From the NCBI GenBank assembly GCA_963210315.1, contig OY723299.1, positions 1 through 64,000 on the forward strand: a stretch of DNA of 64,000 bases, in the 5' to 3' direction. The stretch is from Rhynchopus euleeides. Taxonomy: Eukaryota; Euglenozoa; Diplonemea; Diplonemida; Diplonemidae. The position numbers and the translations under genes are program-made. Below are positions 52,238 through 62,770 of this stretch, piece by piece (positions within the stretch are counted from its first letter, which is position 1; each line of letters starts with the position of its first letter). The notes below the pieces were generated by a model. The model worked only from the letters and a program-made list of their open reading frames with translations. It had not been told where the DNA came from and made no database searches.

Positions 52238-53771
52238 TCAGGCAAGCTTCATGGCGCCAGTCGCACCCTTCGCGCTCAGGCCCTGGGTGGACCGGGTGTA
52301 GTGCTTGCGGAAGCGCTGCACCTGTGGGTTGGCCTTCTGCTCCACCGCGTCGCTCTTGCGCAGCAGAGACGCGAAGTCGACACCCGACTCCAGAGGGGCG
52401 GGCGCGACAAAGGGCTCCCCCGCATCGGGCACGGCGTCCTCCGTTGCGCCGGGTGAGTCCGACGCGTCGCTGGCGTCGTCGCCCTGCTGCGGGTCGGTGT
52501 GGTCCTCAGCAAGCTCAACCTGCCCGCCCGCAATCAGAGCCCCGCACGACGTGCACCGCGACACCCACGGAAGCAGGCTCATGTTGCACGCGCTGCACTG
52601 CACGGTGTTGGGCTTGTTGGGCTCCACCGCCTCCTCCCTCTTGGGGAAGGCAGGCCCACGCTTCGCCTCGTCGTCACTCTCCTCGCGCACCTCAGGGTCT
52701 TTGCGCTGTGGGTGGTGTGAAGGTGAGGGGTGGGGCAGTGGGAAGAAGCATGAAGAGCAGCACTGCCAAGGCAACCCTCTCTGCTCTGCAGGCATGGCAA
52801 GGCATAGCAGAGCTGTGCCCAAGCAGGGCCCCCAGATGTACCAGGCACTGAAGGCATACTCGCTTGTCCTCAGCGTATGTCGCTGGGCGGCGTGGGGCGA
52901 CTGCCTGCGGGGCGGTGACAGGGATGGCTGCCGGGTGCATCACGCCGTGTGACTTCACGACCATCGCAGAGCAGTCCCCTGCGCTCGGCTGCGCCGCGTC
53001 GCCCACCCGCTGCAGGAAACCTGCAGGGCGGGGACGCGACTCGGGCTCGGACACCCTGAGGCGCACCTTGGGCAGGCCCTCGCACGGCTCCTCGTCGTCG
53101 GGCTCTGCGGTGTTCATCAGGTGCGACACCTCGAGCGCCCGCTTCTCGCGCTCCTCCTCCTCGCGCAGCTCGCGCACCACTGCGTCTGCCTCGAGCATCA
53201 GCTCCGCGTGGCGCTCGTCGTCGCGCCGCCGCTGCTCCGCATGTTCCGCAGCACACTTCTGCTGGTCGGCCAGCACCAGCGCCTGCTGCTCGACTGTGAG
53301 GGGCTCGCCCTGGTCGCTGCCCCAGTCGCCCCACTCGTCCTCCGAAGACGCTTCTTCGACAGCTTCGTCTTCCCGTGTGTCGTCTCCGTTGTCGGTGGCG
53401 TCCCCAGTGCCAGCAGCACCCACTGCCTCCACTGCCTCAGCCTTGGGCTGTGCCGGCGGCTCCGGGCGGTCACCCCACAGCACGCGGTCAAGTGCGTCCC
53501 GCTGGTAGCCGTTCTCCCGCTTCAGCGAGCGCACCTCGTACTGCAGCTTCTCGATAATGCCCTCATAGCGCTTCTTCTCCTGTGGCGTGGTGGGGTGGGT
53601 GTGAGGGTGTGGGTATGGGTGCTACGGCGGAGGCCGGCCTGGGTGGTGGTGGGGGGTCGCTGAGCAGCAGCCTCATACCTGCTCCAGCAGGAGGAACGCG
53701 CCGTCGGCCCTGTCGCGGTGGTAGTGCACCTGCTCCTGCAGGTACGACACCTCCTGGCTCGGGGAGTCCAT
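52238..53771 (-). CDS. Coiled-coil protein with C-terminal zinc ribbon (three exons)
   Basis: Exons 53771-53679, 53579-52860 and 52705-52238, about 426 residues from the ATG at 53771. Introns (99 and 154 nt) start GTATGA and GTATGC and end CCACAG and CCCACAG, and all joins keep the frame. Exons 1-2 give a coiled coil (EVSYLQEQVHYHRDRADGAF, then KKRYEGIIEKLQYEVRSLKR), an acidic stretch and a second long Glu/Arg helix (AVVRELREEEEREKRALEV). Exon 3 holds QCSACNMSLLPWVSRCTSCG, two CxxC pairs of a zinc ribbon, and the end is basic. Sequence upstream to about 53902 (SPKIILLETCREHATPHI, after a possible acceptor GGCGCAG) may be coding too, so the true start is uncertain. Family not recognised; a cytoskeletal or centrosomal role is a guess. 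Confidence 0.7.
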
Positions 53772-54038
53772 ATCAAGCAGCAGGGCTGCTGCCTGTTGTG
53801 GGCTGCACGCAGTGCAGCCCTCCCCTGCCAAGGGCTCCTGTGTGATGATGTGTGGTGTTGCGTGTTCCCGGCACGTCTCCAAAAGGATGATCTTCGGGCT
53901 GCGCCGAGGAAAGTGCAGTTGCCAAGGGGGGGTTAGTGGGCGGGGACAGGGGTGGGGGAGACTTTCGCTCTTGTGGTATAGTGTATCCACGGCAAGGCAG
54001 CTGGGCTTGGCAAAGCCTCTGCTTGATGCTCATGCTGG

Positions 54039-55370
54039 TTATTGTATGACCCCCGAGATGACTCGCTTGGAGTTGATCCTCCGGTTGATGGCGAGGCGCT
54101 GGTTGATCTGCCCCACCACACCCGCGTTGAGCAACGTGCCTTCCAGGTGCACGTCTTCGATGTGCGACACCGACGAGCACAGCCGTGCCAGTAACTTCCC
54201 CTCGGGGTGGGCGATAAAGTTCCGGCTCAGGTCCACACTCTTGATGCAGGGATGCACCTCGATGGCCTGGCACAGATGCCGTATGCTTGCGGGTTTCAGG
54301 TTCTGGTCCTGCAGGTTGACGGACGAAACATTCGGGCAGTGCGACAGCAAGTCGATCAGCGCGGCTGTCCCACGGTCCCCGAGGTACGTGGCCGACGCAT
54401 CCAGCGTGCGGACCTCATGGGTGTTGATGCCCTCCGGCAGCACGGCATGCAGCTGCCTGTTCACACGGGTGCTGTGCAGCTTGCACGACCTCTCATACAC
54501 GTTGCGGGCCACGAGGTACTTCGGCTCCTCGCCCTCCAGGAGTCCGTCTCCCTCGCTCCACCCGTCGTCCCCCTGCTCCACCCAATGCGGGTCTGCAAGG
54601 TGTGCGCACGCCACCACCTCCGGTGCCCACCAGTATGCCTGCAGGGGCAGCGTCTGTGTGTACACCGTGTCCTGCGGCAGCCGCACCCCCTGGTTCATGG
54701 GCACCAGCGTGGGCGAGACAAGCTCTTCGCCGTTCTCAGCCTCCACACTCTCGCACCTCAGGGCGCCGCGGCCCCAGGAGCCCGCATGCAGCTTCCCTGC
54801 CGTGGTGCAGTACCACGTGCCCTCGCCGTGCATCCTGTCGTGCTCCCAGAGCCCGTGGTACCCGCTCCCGTCTGGGAGGAACAGCGTGCCCTGCCCGGAC
54901 CGCTCCCCGTTGCCCCACATCCCGACGTACCGCGACCCGTCGGGGCGTGTGAGGGTGCCGCGCCCCTCGCGCCGCGACATGCTGAACCACCCGGTGTACT
55001 GCTCGCGTGTGGTGAAGGTGACCTGGCCCCGCCCGTCGATGTACCCCCGCCGCCAGGCACCCGTGTACACATCCCCGTTGGGCCACACCCGCTTGCCCGT
55101 GCCATCCTCGTGGTCGTCGACGAACTCCCCCGAGTAGACACCCCCGTCGCCATACCAGTATGTCCCCTTGCCGCACCGCCGCCCCCACCGCACCGCCCCG
55201 AGGTACTCATCGCCAGACGCGAAGCGGAACTTCCCCAGCCCGTGTGGGAACCCATTGGCCCACTGCCCTGAGTAGACGTCGCCGTTCTCCCAGCGTGCCA
55301 TCCCCTCGCCGTGCCGCTGCCCGCGGGCGTTGCGCTCGCCATCGTACACCTCCGTGCCGAGCGAGACCAT
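54039..55370 (-). CDS. MORN-repeat protein with C-terminal leucine-rich repeats
   Basis: 443 residues, ATG at 55370, TAA at 54039. About eight MORN units occupy residues 5-200 (for example YSGQWANGFPHGLGKFRF, YTGAWRRGYIDGRGQVTF, YVGMWGNGERSGQGTLFL). These membrane- or cytoskeleton-associated repeats form a curved beta structure. A linker of about 100 residues follows, then leucine-rich-repeat-like units (VRTLDASATYLGDRGTAALI, VSSVNLQDQNLKPASIRHLC, IKSVDLSRNFIAHPEGKLLA). The combination suggests a scaffold protein of the cell cortex or flagellum. Single exon. The stop lies close to the region where the next gene on the same strand begins, so the genes are compact. Confidence 0.88.
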   Translation of the reverse strand: MVSLGTEVYDGERNARGQRHGEGMARWENGDVYSGQWANGFPHGLGKFRFASGDEYLGAVRWGRRCGKGTYWYGDGGVYSGEFVDDHEDGTGKRVWPNGDVYTGAWRRGYIDGRGQVTFTTREQYTGWFSMSRREGRGTLTRPDGSRYVGMWGNGERSGQGTLFLPDGSGYHGLWEHDRMHGEGTWYCTTAGKLHAGSWGRGALRCESVEAENGEELVSPTLVPMNQGVRLPQDTVYTQTLPLQAYWWAPEVVACAHLADPHWVEQGDDGWSEGDGLLEGEEPKYLVARNVYERSCKLHSTRVNRQLHAVLPEGINTHEVRTLDASATYLGDRGTAALIDLLSHCPNVSSVNLQDQNLKPASIRHLCQAIEVHPCIKSVDLSRNFIAHPEGKLLARLCSSVSHIEDVHLEGTLLNAGVVGQINQRLAINRRINSKRVISGVIQ

Positions 55371-57813
55371 TGAGAGCGGGTGGGGGGGTAGGGGGTAGCA
55401 AAGCAGGGAAAGGCAAGGTCAGGTGTGCAGGAGTCGACCGCCCCTTCACCCAATAACGAGGGTGTGTGCAGCCCTGTGGCAATGGTCTGGTGGTATCACA
55501 ACAATATTGGCTTCGCCGGACCCAAGTCTATTTCTCGGCCGACTCGGGCTGTTGTCTGGTTCGCGCGGAACAGCCTCCGGGGCCGCAACGCCCGTGTCCG
55601 TCTGTCCCTTGGTATTGCGGATACCCAGTCTGGCGCCTACGTCCGGTCGATTACGGTCTCAGAGGAGCACCGCCTGTATGAAAACCTCAGACTACAAGTG
55701 AGATTGTGCCGTTCCACCGGACGGACTTCGTGCGTCAACAGGCGTCACCTCGCCGGGAACCGAAATCTAAGACAGAGAAGAAGGTCGTCCAACACCGTAA
55801 AACGGCATCAAAGCCCGTCAAACCTCAATCCCAAGAGGTGAAAAAAGTGGAGAAGACCAAGGCAGATTTACAGGCAGATGATCTTGAACTCAAGGCCGCA
55901 GGTGTGGTGTACGATTATAAGGAACATCGTCTAGACCATGGTGATGTGGATGAGTTATACGCCTGTTACGAGGATGTAAAGCATCAAATAGCGGTTTTTT
56001 ACAATAATCACAAAAAGCTGTGGGATGCAGTTCTCCACGGTCTTCCGCCTGCCACACGCCCCACAACTACGAAAATGGAAGCTGCCTTCCACCGGATGGA
56101 CTTCGTGCGTCAACAGGCGCTCGGGTTGCAATTGTCAAAGTGACAGGCGACTACTTGTGGTCAGCAAGCAGCTGGGAACGGAGGTTGGAGGAAGCGGGCT
56201 GAGCGTGGCGCCGACAATGCCAAACAGCGACACACCAGTGGTGCCGTATCGCGACGGAGACAAGGGGGGGTAGGGCCAGCTTTAAACAAACCACCCAGGG
56301 CACCCGAGAGCAAGATCTCCTGCACTGAGTGTGCCAAACCACAGGGCTTGGGGTGAGTAAGGGAGGGGGTGTGCACTGGCATTCAACCGTTGCGAGGTCA
56401 CATTGGGCAGGGCCCAGTCGTGCAACGCCTTTCTCTCTCTCTCCCTGGCGGTTCTTTTTTACCTGCACTGCACACACACACACACATGCGAGACGCATCA
56501 GGGGGGGTGCGTTCGACAGCCGACTCGCGTTGGGTGCGCAGCAACTGGGTTGGGCACGATTTTTCAAAGCTTTTCACGATGCGTATTTTGAACGACGTGG
56601 GGCCGTGTCCAGGTCAGACCCCAGTGAAGGGGCACTGCCTCATTTTGCTTCTCAGGATTTCTGAACTGCAGGACCTGGAGGACGCGACACACCCGAGTGA
56701 CTGGACGGACTAACACTATGTAACGTATTGTGGCTTGGGTTAGCGTGCTGGCGTTCGCGGAGTCTCCTAGAGGCACACAACGCGAGAACCGAACCCGCTA
56801 TGTAACCGATCGAGACCTTCGTCCCGATGAAGAGTATCGAGTGGTGTTAGAAAGAATACGTTGCCGCTGGCTCTTTGGTTGGTGTGACTTTCCGGAGGGT
56901 GTCTAATTTTCGGTTTCCGTGAACTTTCTCTGGGTGGGGGGGGACGGCAGGCGGGGTGGGAAACAAGAAAGATTTTTGTTTGTGCGCACCTGTGCGTGTA
57001 TGGGTGTCCATACGTGCGCTGCCAACAGTCTTTTTTACCGTGACCTGAGCAGGTTATAGCAAAAAAATGTGTGTGCCGCCGCCAACCCCCCCACGCGTTG
57101 TATTCACCGGAAGCCCCGCAACAGTCAGACAGCCCTCGGGAGCCTACACGTTGTTTTAGGTGACAAAAACACACTTTTTGAACACATACACATACACACC
57201 CACCCAGAGGTGACGATGACCTGGCGATCGTTGCAACGCCAGGCAGGAAACAAACCAGTGTGGCCAAACAAGCAGCGAGGATGCGAAGGACGAGAAGGAG
57301 ATGGTGCACGCGCCACTGCAGCAGCAACATGACCCCCTCTGCGGCACACAGAAGCCGATTCTGCTCTGCTCGACAGAGGTTGTGCATGTGCCGCAAAACA
57401 AGCCGGTTGTGATGAGGAGGGGGGGGGGGTTACAACGGGGAAAGTTCAAAACAAGAAGGGACAGAGAGGCAGAGAATGCCGTTTGATTTTTTTTGGCTGA
57501 CGCATTGCCTTGGAGCTGGAGCAGCAGCACACCAGCGGCACGCTGTCAAGCTTGGGATGAGAGAGAGAGAGAGGATGGTGCAAGGGAGGGAGGGGGAAGG
57601 GATGTTGCTTCCTGTCAGTCTTAGGCCCCCACCAGCTCAAAGATGGGATGAACATTGCTGCTTCACGTTGTGCGGAAGTCCTCCTCCTTCCTCCCCACAC
57701 ACACAACGCGGCGGCAAGACGAGGGCACACGGAAATAATTTTTCTTCCACCAAGAGACCACACGGGAATCAGGGCCTGCCGACATTCAAAGCAAATCCAC
57801 CCCCTTTTTGCCC
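55371..57813. other. 2.4-kb interval between MORN gene and phosphoesterase gene
   Basis: Mostly without recognised genes. The part 55420-56145 is an AT-richer block with open plus-strand frames (see next entry). CA runs near 56475 and 57190, and a G run at 57419-57429. The rest is non-coding as far as I can see. Confidence 0.55.
55706..56143 (+). CDS. Plus-strand ORF with an internal direct repeat, unknown
   Basis: 145 residues, unlike its neighbours in base composition (more A and T). Lys-rich start (KSKTEKKVVQHRKTASKPVK) and a helical second half (DVDELYACYEDVKHQIAVFY). A 35-bp word (CACCGGA-C/T-GGACTTCGTGCGTC) occurs at its start (55707) and end (56085), 378 bp apart and in the same frame, giving FHR-T/M-DFVRQQA twice. 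Another open frame (55482-55705: FAGPKSISRPTRAVVWFARN) precedes it and might belong to the same gene through a splice. No family recognised. Confidence 0.35.
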   Translation: MPFHRTDFVRQQASPRREPKSKTEKKVVQHRKTASKPVKPQSQEVKKVEKTKADLQADDLELKAAGVVYDYKEHRLDHGDVDELYACYEDVKHQIAVFYNNHKKLWDAVLHGLPPATRPTTTKMEAAFHRMDFVRQQALGLQLSK

Positions 57814-59325
57814 TCAGCACCTCTCCCGCTCCGCCTCGCGCAGCTTCTGCTTCATCTCCGGGGTGTAGGCGTGCTTGCCGTGCAGGATGTCCGCCACCAC
57901 ACGGCCTGCCCACTCCCTCGCCTCGCCCTGCAGCTGCGGCAGGGCCTCGGGCTGCGTCAGCAGCGTCTCCCCCCTCAGGCGTGCGAATGCCTGCACGATG
58001 TCCTTCTGAAGGTCGTTGAGAGGCAGCCCTGCTTCGCGGAGGTGATGCCCCGGGTCGACCGGAGGCGCGTCCGGCAGGGTCATGGGGCAGTCGCGCGGGG
58101 TGTCGCGGGAGAAGGCGTCGGCGAAGGAAGGCGCCCACGCGTCGCGCGCCGTGAGGCTCTCGCCCAGCCCGAACAGCTCGCGCATCGTTGAGATCACAGA
58201 GGTCAGCTCGTAGTGGCCCCCGGGCCTGCCGGCAGGCTCGTGGATGACGCGGCCCTGCTCCACCCAAGGCGAGATCAGCAGGGTCGGGATGCGCACACCC
58301 GACCTGTCGAAGTCGAAGTCGAATGGGAATGACTTGCAGTTGTCCGGCGGCGGCACCTCCGCGGGGGGGCTGACGTGGTCGTAGAACCCGCCGTGCTCGT
58401 CGTATGTCACGATGAACAGAGTGTTGTTCCACTGCGGGGAGGCGCGCAGCGTCTCATACACATCCTTGATGAGGCGCTCCCCAAGCGCCACGTCGTGGTC
58501 GGGGTGCTGGTCGTTCGACCCGAGCCCTGTGGCGTTGTCGACGAACCACCTGGGGTTCATATAGGCGAAGGTGGGCAGGGTGCCCTCCGCCGCATCCCGC
58601 CTGAACCGCGCCATGTCGTGGAATCGCAGCGGGTGCTCCGCGAGGCCCTCAACCATGGCGAGCTCAAGGGGGGCGTCGTCGAAGTAGAACTTCCAGTCGT
58701 ACCCAGCCTCTTCGAACAGGCTGAAGATGGTGCGCCCGCCGTAGAGAGGCAGCAGGGAGTGCTCGTCCCACGTCTTGGTCTTCGTGTCTCCCTTGGAGGA
58801 GCCGAGCAGCTGGAACAGCCTGTTGGGCCACGTGGGGCCAGGCACACTGCAGAAGTATTTGTCAAACAGGTTGAACTCCTGGTAGAGGGCGTGCAGCACA
58901 GGCAGCCTCTCAGGCGTGAACATGTTGAGAACTGAGGAAGGATCGCCCCTCTTCTTGTGGTAGTGCTCATACTGAGCGAATCCGCTCATCGTGGCGTTGC
59001 CTGTTGGCTGGATGCCGTCGAGCACACCGAAGATCTTGTCGGTTGTGGCGTGGAGGCTGTGGTCAGGATCGAAGGGGCCGACGTAGGGGCTGGTGTTGTT
59101 GACGGTGTACCGCTTGCTGGTAGGGTCCGTCACGTTGAGCAGGTTGTACTCCTTCCCCGTCAGGCCATCCACCCCATCGAAGAAGCCACACATGTGGTCG
59201 AAGGAGCGGTTCTCCTCCATCAGCACCACCACATGCTTGATCTTGTCCTGCGGGGCAGACCGCTTTGGCGCACCCTGTGCTACGACCAGCAGGGAAGAAA
59301 CGCACAGCAGCACGGCGAGGCGCAT
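57814..59325 (-). CDS. Secreted phosphoesterase (phospholipase C / acid phosphatase family)
   Basis: 503 residues from ATG 59325, chosen because MRLAVLLCVSSLLVVAQGAP is a clear signal peptide; the frame is open upstream but without family features. Hallmarks of the phosphoesterase (PLC/AcpA-like) family in order: IKHVVVLMEENRSFDHMCGF with the metal-binding Glu-Asn, GPTWPNRLFQLLGSS, NDQHPDHDVALGERLIKDVY, NTLFIVTYDEHGGFYDHVSP (Asp-Glu-His-Gly-Gly-Phe-Asp-like site), then RIPTLLISPWVEQG and HYELTSVISTM. Likely acts outside the cell or in a vesicle, freeing phosphate or head groups. The C-terminal 60 residues are helical and extra. All expected metal and catalytic residues appear present. Confidence 0.9.
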   Translation of the reverse strand: MRLAVLLCVSSLLVVAQGAPKRSAPQDKIKHVVVLMEENRSFDHMCGFFDGVDGLTGKEYNLLNVTDPTSKRYTVNNTSPYVGPFDPDHSLHATTDKIFGVLDGIQPTGNATMSGFAQYEHYHKKRGDPSSVLNMFTPERLPVLHALYQEFNLFDKYFCSVPGPTWPNRLFQLLGSSKGDTKTKTWDEHSLLPLYGGRTIFSLFEEAGYDWKFYFDDAPLELAMVEGLAEHPLRFHDMARFRRDAAEGTLPTFAYMNPRWFVDNATGLGSNDQHPDHDVALGERLIKDVYETLRASPQWNNTLFIVTYDEHGGFYDHVSPPAEVPPPDNCKSFPFDFDFDRSGVRIPTLLISPWVEQGRVIHEPAGRPGGHYELTSVISTMRELFGLGESLTARDAWAPSFADAFSRDTPRDCPMTLPDAPPVDPGHHLREAGLPLNDLQKDIVQAFARLRGETLLTQPEALPQLQGEAREWAGRVVADILHGKHAYTPEMKQKLREAERERC

Positions 59326-60600
59326 TGGGGAGGAGCTGACGACCCTGGCTGGGGGGGTGTGTGGGCAACTGTGGGGGCCACCAAGACAAGAGGAGGGACG
59401 GGAAGGGAGACGCAAAGTAGCGGAGGGGGGAGGGGGGCGAGCAGCGGAAGAGGGTGGTTCTGCAAAGCCACTTCCGGTCCAAAGGGCGCGCTGTCGCCCT
59501 CTCAGCTGTTCCAATCGATGAGGACTGGAACGCTGCCAGGTCCCATCATGGGTTGACTTCGCCCCGCCGTGTGTGCGTGGGCTGTGCGCCGCGACGCAAT
59601 GCAATGCAATGCAAATGGGGGCCTTCGCTCAGAAATGCAGAGAAGTGGGAGATCGCTGCGTGGATCAACGTGGCACCACCCGTGTGCTCGGCAGGTTGTT
59701 TCGGCACCTGTTTTCTCCGTGTCATGCTTTTCGTGAGCGTGTCAGGGATGTTGGCACACGCTGGGGAGGGTTCACATGATGACATAACATATATCAGAAG
59801 CACACACCCACGTGGCGCTGTCCTTGGCAGGACTTTGAAAGTGCCGCCTTGATATCCTTGTTGGATAGAACCCTCATATCACACCCTCAATCAGCTGACG
59901 ACGCAGAGAAGTGAGAAATGGTGAACCGCCTCACAACACTGGCTGCAAAGTGACACAGTTTGACACACAGTGGCACAGAGCGAAGGCCCCCGATGCACAA
60001 TGCAAATGCAGCACTATGGTATGATGAGGCGGCACGGGATGCCACCCACCCACACACCATAACACAACACCACACACACAATCACATAATAATAAGACAC
60101 AGAGGGGGAGGGGCGCTGCGCCTTGCAAGCACATACGCGCCGCCCCCCCACCGCGCGACGGAGCACAGAGATCAGAAGAGAGATCAGATGGAAGCTGGAA
60201 GCTGCCGAAGGGTGCTGCAGAAAGTGAACAACAAACATGGCATTACTATGGCGGCAACGAAGCGCGCAACATAGAGCCGCACGGAAAGGAGGCGTACGCA
60301 CACACACACACAACATACACGGGAAACCATCTGCTGCCGCCGATACCCGAGGCGGGGGCGGTGCGGTGACGCCGATGCGGCCTGTATGGCCGTACCGTGG
60401 CGTCCCGCTTCTGCCGTTCGGAGGCGCAGCACCTGTTGTTGTTGTGCGCGGGCGTCACACACACCAAGAGGGGGGGGGTGGGGATGGGGATGAAAGAAAG
60501 GATGATGCGAAGGGGGGTCATGTGGTTTGTTTGGGATGGGGGGCAGAACGTAGAAAAGGTCAGAGACCAGCAGAAAACGCTAGCCCGCTGGCGAGCACCC
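59326..60600. other. Intergenic gap of 1.3 kb
   Basis: No gene recognised. ATGCA-type words repeat (TGCAATGCAATGCAATGC near 59600), CA runs near 60060 and 60300. Confidence 0.55.
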
Positions 60601-61320
60601 TCAGAGCGTCGTCGGCTTCGTGCACACCCCGGGGGCGTCGCACGTCGCCTCCACGCACTTGCACGTCAGGCCCTCGAGGCACGTCCGCGTCGTGCACGGC
60701 AGGGTGTACCCGTTGCAGCCCTCGCCCTCGCCCACACGCGGCACGCACGACATCGTGTTCAGGCACTTCACGTTCCCGTTCACCACCTCCTGGTCGAACC
60801 GGCACGCGAAGCCAGTGGCGCACTCGGGCAGATCCTTCCCGCACGCGTTGCTCGCAGGCGCAGGCGTGTTGCTCTTCGGCTTCCTGCAGTACCCGAGGAC
60901 GTCGCACGTCGCCTCCACGCACTCGCAGTCCAGACCCTCCTGGCACGTCTGCGTCATGCACGGCAGGGTGAACCCGTTGCAGCGCTCCCCCTCGTTCACA
61001 CGCGGCACGCACGACCTCGTGTCCAGGCACTTCACGTTGCCCGACACGGGGTCATGCTCCTGGTCGAAGCGGCACGCAAACCCTGCGTCGCAGTCGTCGT
61101 TTGACCTGCACGTCTCCTTGGCCTTCTTCTTGCACACGATGGTGGAGCAGCACAGCGTCTCCGCCGTGCACGTCCCGGCGAAGAAGTCCAGCAGCGAGCA
61201 CTTGTACAGCGACGCCTGCTCGTACCCGCTGGGGCACGAGGGGAGCGCCATGCAGCAGGGAGTGGCTGCGGACGCCGTCGAGGCAGCCGCCGCCAGGAGG
61301 GCAAGACGCATCATGGCCAT
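60601..61320 (-). CDS. Secreted cysteine-rich protein with two tandem domains
   Basis: 239 residues from ATG 61320 (a second ATG at 61314 is equally possible). Signal peptide MMRLALLAAAASTASA. After an N-terminal Cys-rich part (CCMALPSCPSGYEQASLYKC) two domains of about 75 residues follow, each with GFACRFDQE, NVKCL-T-SCVPRV, EG-GCNG-TLPC and C-EG-C-CVEATCD-G-C. About 40 Cys in total, nearly all even-numbered per domain, so disulphide-rich and extracellular. Reminiscent of dickkopf/prokineticin-like or EGF-like modules, but I do not assign a family. The frame extends upstream into the copied DUF4116 3' flank, which is not part of the gene. Confidence 0.7.
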   Translation of the reverse strand: MAMMRLALLAAAASTASAATPCCMALPSCPSGYEQASLYKCSLLDFFAGTCTAETLCCSTIVCKKKAKETCRSNDDCDAGFACRFDQEHDPVSGNVKCLDTRSCVPRVNEGERCNGFTLPCMTQTCQEGLDCECVEATCDVLGYCRKPKSNTPAPASNACGKDLPECATGFACRFDQEVVNGNVKCLNTMSCVPRVGEGEGCNGYTLPCTTRTCLEGLTCKCVEATCDAPGVCTKPTTL

Positions 61321-61479
61321 TATTCTCGCCTGGGTTGCGGTTGTGGGTGTGCGGGGGTATGCCTGGTGTGTGGTTGTGGTGTCTCCTCGGAACACGGCGC
61401 AGTGCATGACAAAAAAGCAGACTGCCACTGCGGGCACAACGCCACGAGGAAGACGCGCGAGAGGGGGAGAGGGGGAGAG

Positions 61480-61934
61480 TGTTGACTCCTGTTGCCCAAC
61501 CAACAGCACTGCAGAATCTTGGAACCGGGCAGCTCTCAGCGGCAGAGGGCAACGCAACACTGATGCATCCCTCAACGCAACACGATGCGTAGGCACACCA
61601 TTACATGTGATGACTTGCAGCAGCAAGTATCTCGCGGTCTTTCTTCAGGCTGTCGTGTGCGGAGTTGAGTGAGTGCCCATTTTGTTGAACTGCAGCAAGA
61701 ACGATCTCACGATCACGATCACCCTTCAGGCTGTCGTCTGCGTAGTTGAGTGAGGGCCCATATTGTTGAACTGCAGCAAGAACGATCTCACGATCACCCT
61801 TCAGGCTGTCGTCTGCGTACTTGAGTGAGTACCCATTTTGTTGAACTGCAGCAAGAACGATCTCACGATCACCCTTCAGGCTGTCGTCTGCGTAGTTGAG
61901 TGAGTACCCATCTTGTTGAACTGCAGCAAGAACG
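61480..61934 (-). pseudogene. DUF4116 gene fragment A (3' flank plus four repeats)
   Basis: Nearly identical to the 3' end of the gene at 20755-21723: same stop (61601-61603), same divergent last repeat (SAHDSLKKDREILAAASHHM), then three to four 75-bp units. It carries a 6-bp duplication near 61713 (ATCACG twice) that adds Asp-Arg in frame. The array is cut at 61934 by unrelated sequence, so no N-terminus or start is present. Repeats and last exon remain in frame. Confidence 0.85.
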
Positions 61935-62770
61935 TATTGATTTTGTTTTGAGACTGACTCATCCAGAGGATCCAGGGAGCCCAGCGCAATTGCCAGACCC
62001 CCCAGACGGCCAGAAGACGCCGGTCTTCGCCGGGGCGGACCCAGCTAAAAGCTAACAGCAAGAACAGCAATAAAAAGGGAGAGCGTGCTCCTATCTCTGT
62101 GGGCTGGCGGGAAAAGGCTAAAAGGTAGAAAGGAAGGAAGCAATGTGCAACAAAATACGATTAATGCACTCGTTTGTTAACACCGCGCCGGTCGCATAAT
62201 GCTGCGGTCGGATGAACGATTGACTGATCAACTCCAACCCAGTGGGCGTAAAAAGGAGAAGACGGGAACAACGGCTGGTCTAAACAGGACGAACGGACAC
62301 TCACCACCACAGGGTATTCCAGAGGCGTTCCTGGTCGCGGCTCGACTGATCGAACAACAGGTGACGGGCAAAAGATCGTGGTGAAAAGAACTAAAAGTAG
62401 GAAGGCGAAGGAAGGCAAAGCCGGGGGATCCACGTGTGCGTTAAACTTGTCCCACGTGCGCGTGTGCGGTAAACTTGTCCCACGCGCCCCGGTGAAAAAC
62501 ACGTAACACGGTTGCCGCCCACAGTTTCTTCTGGCCACGCGGCGCGCTTCATGAGCGCCGCGTGCAGCCTGACTGGTCTTAGCGGCCTAAGCGAAACACC
62601 GGGTCTCCAGAGGGATACATCCAGCCTACACGCAATGCGCTACCTTAAGCCAAAGCGTGCAGCGTAGCTTACCTCAACGGTCTGTTCGCAAAGGCCCCCA
62701 GGGTTCACCACGTGGAGGTGCCAGCCGTAGTCGCCAGGTCCGCTCCCCTGACGACCCATCACCCCCGCAG
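61935..62770. other. 836-bp unrelated sequence between DUF4116 fragments A and B
   Basis: Replaces the expected continuation of the repeat array. On the minus strand its end is A-rich (CAAAACAAAATCAATA), as in the 3' end of a retroposed sequence. Contains two direct copies of TAAACTTGTCCCACG (about 62443 and 62470). No coding features. It may be a 5'-truncated retroelement, but no target duplication is provable here. Confidence 0.5.
62430..62490. repeat. Two tandem units of about 28 bp
   Basis: The words CGTGTGCG-T/G-TAAACTTGTC and CCCACG-T/C-GCG repeat twice in tandem. Confidence 0.75.
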
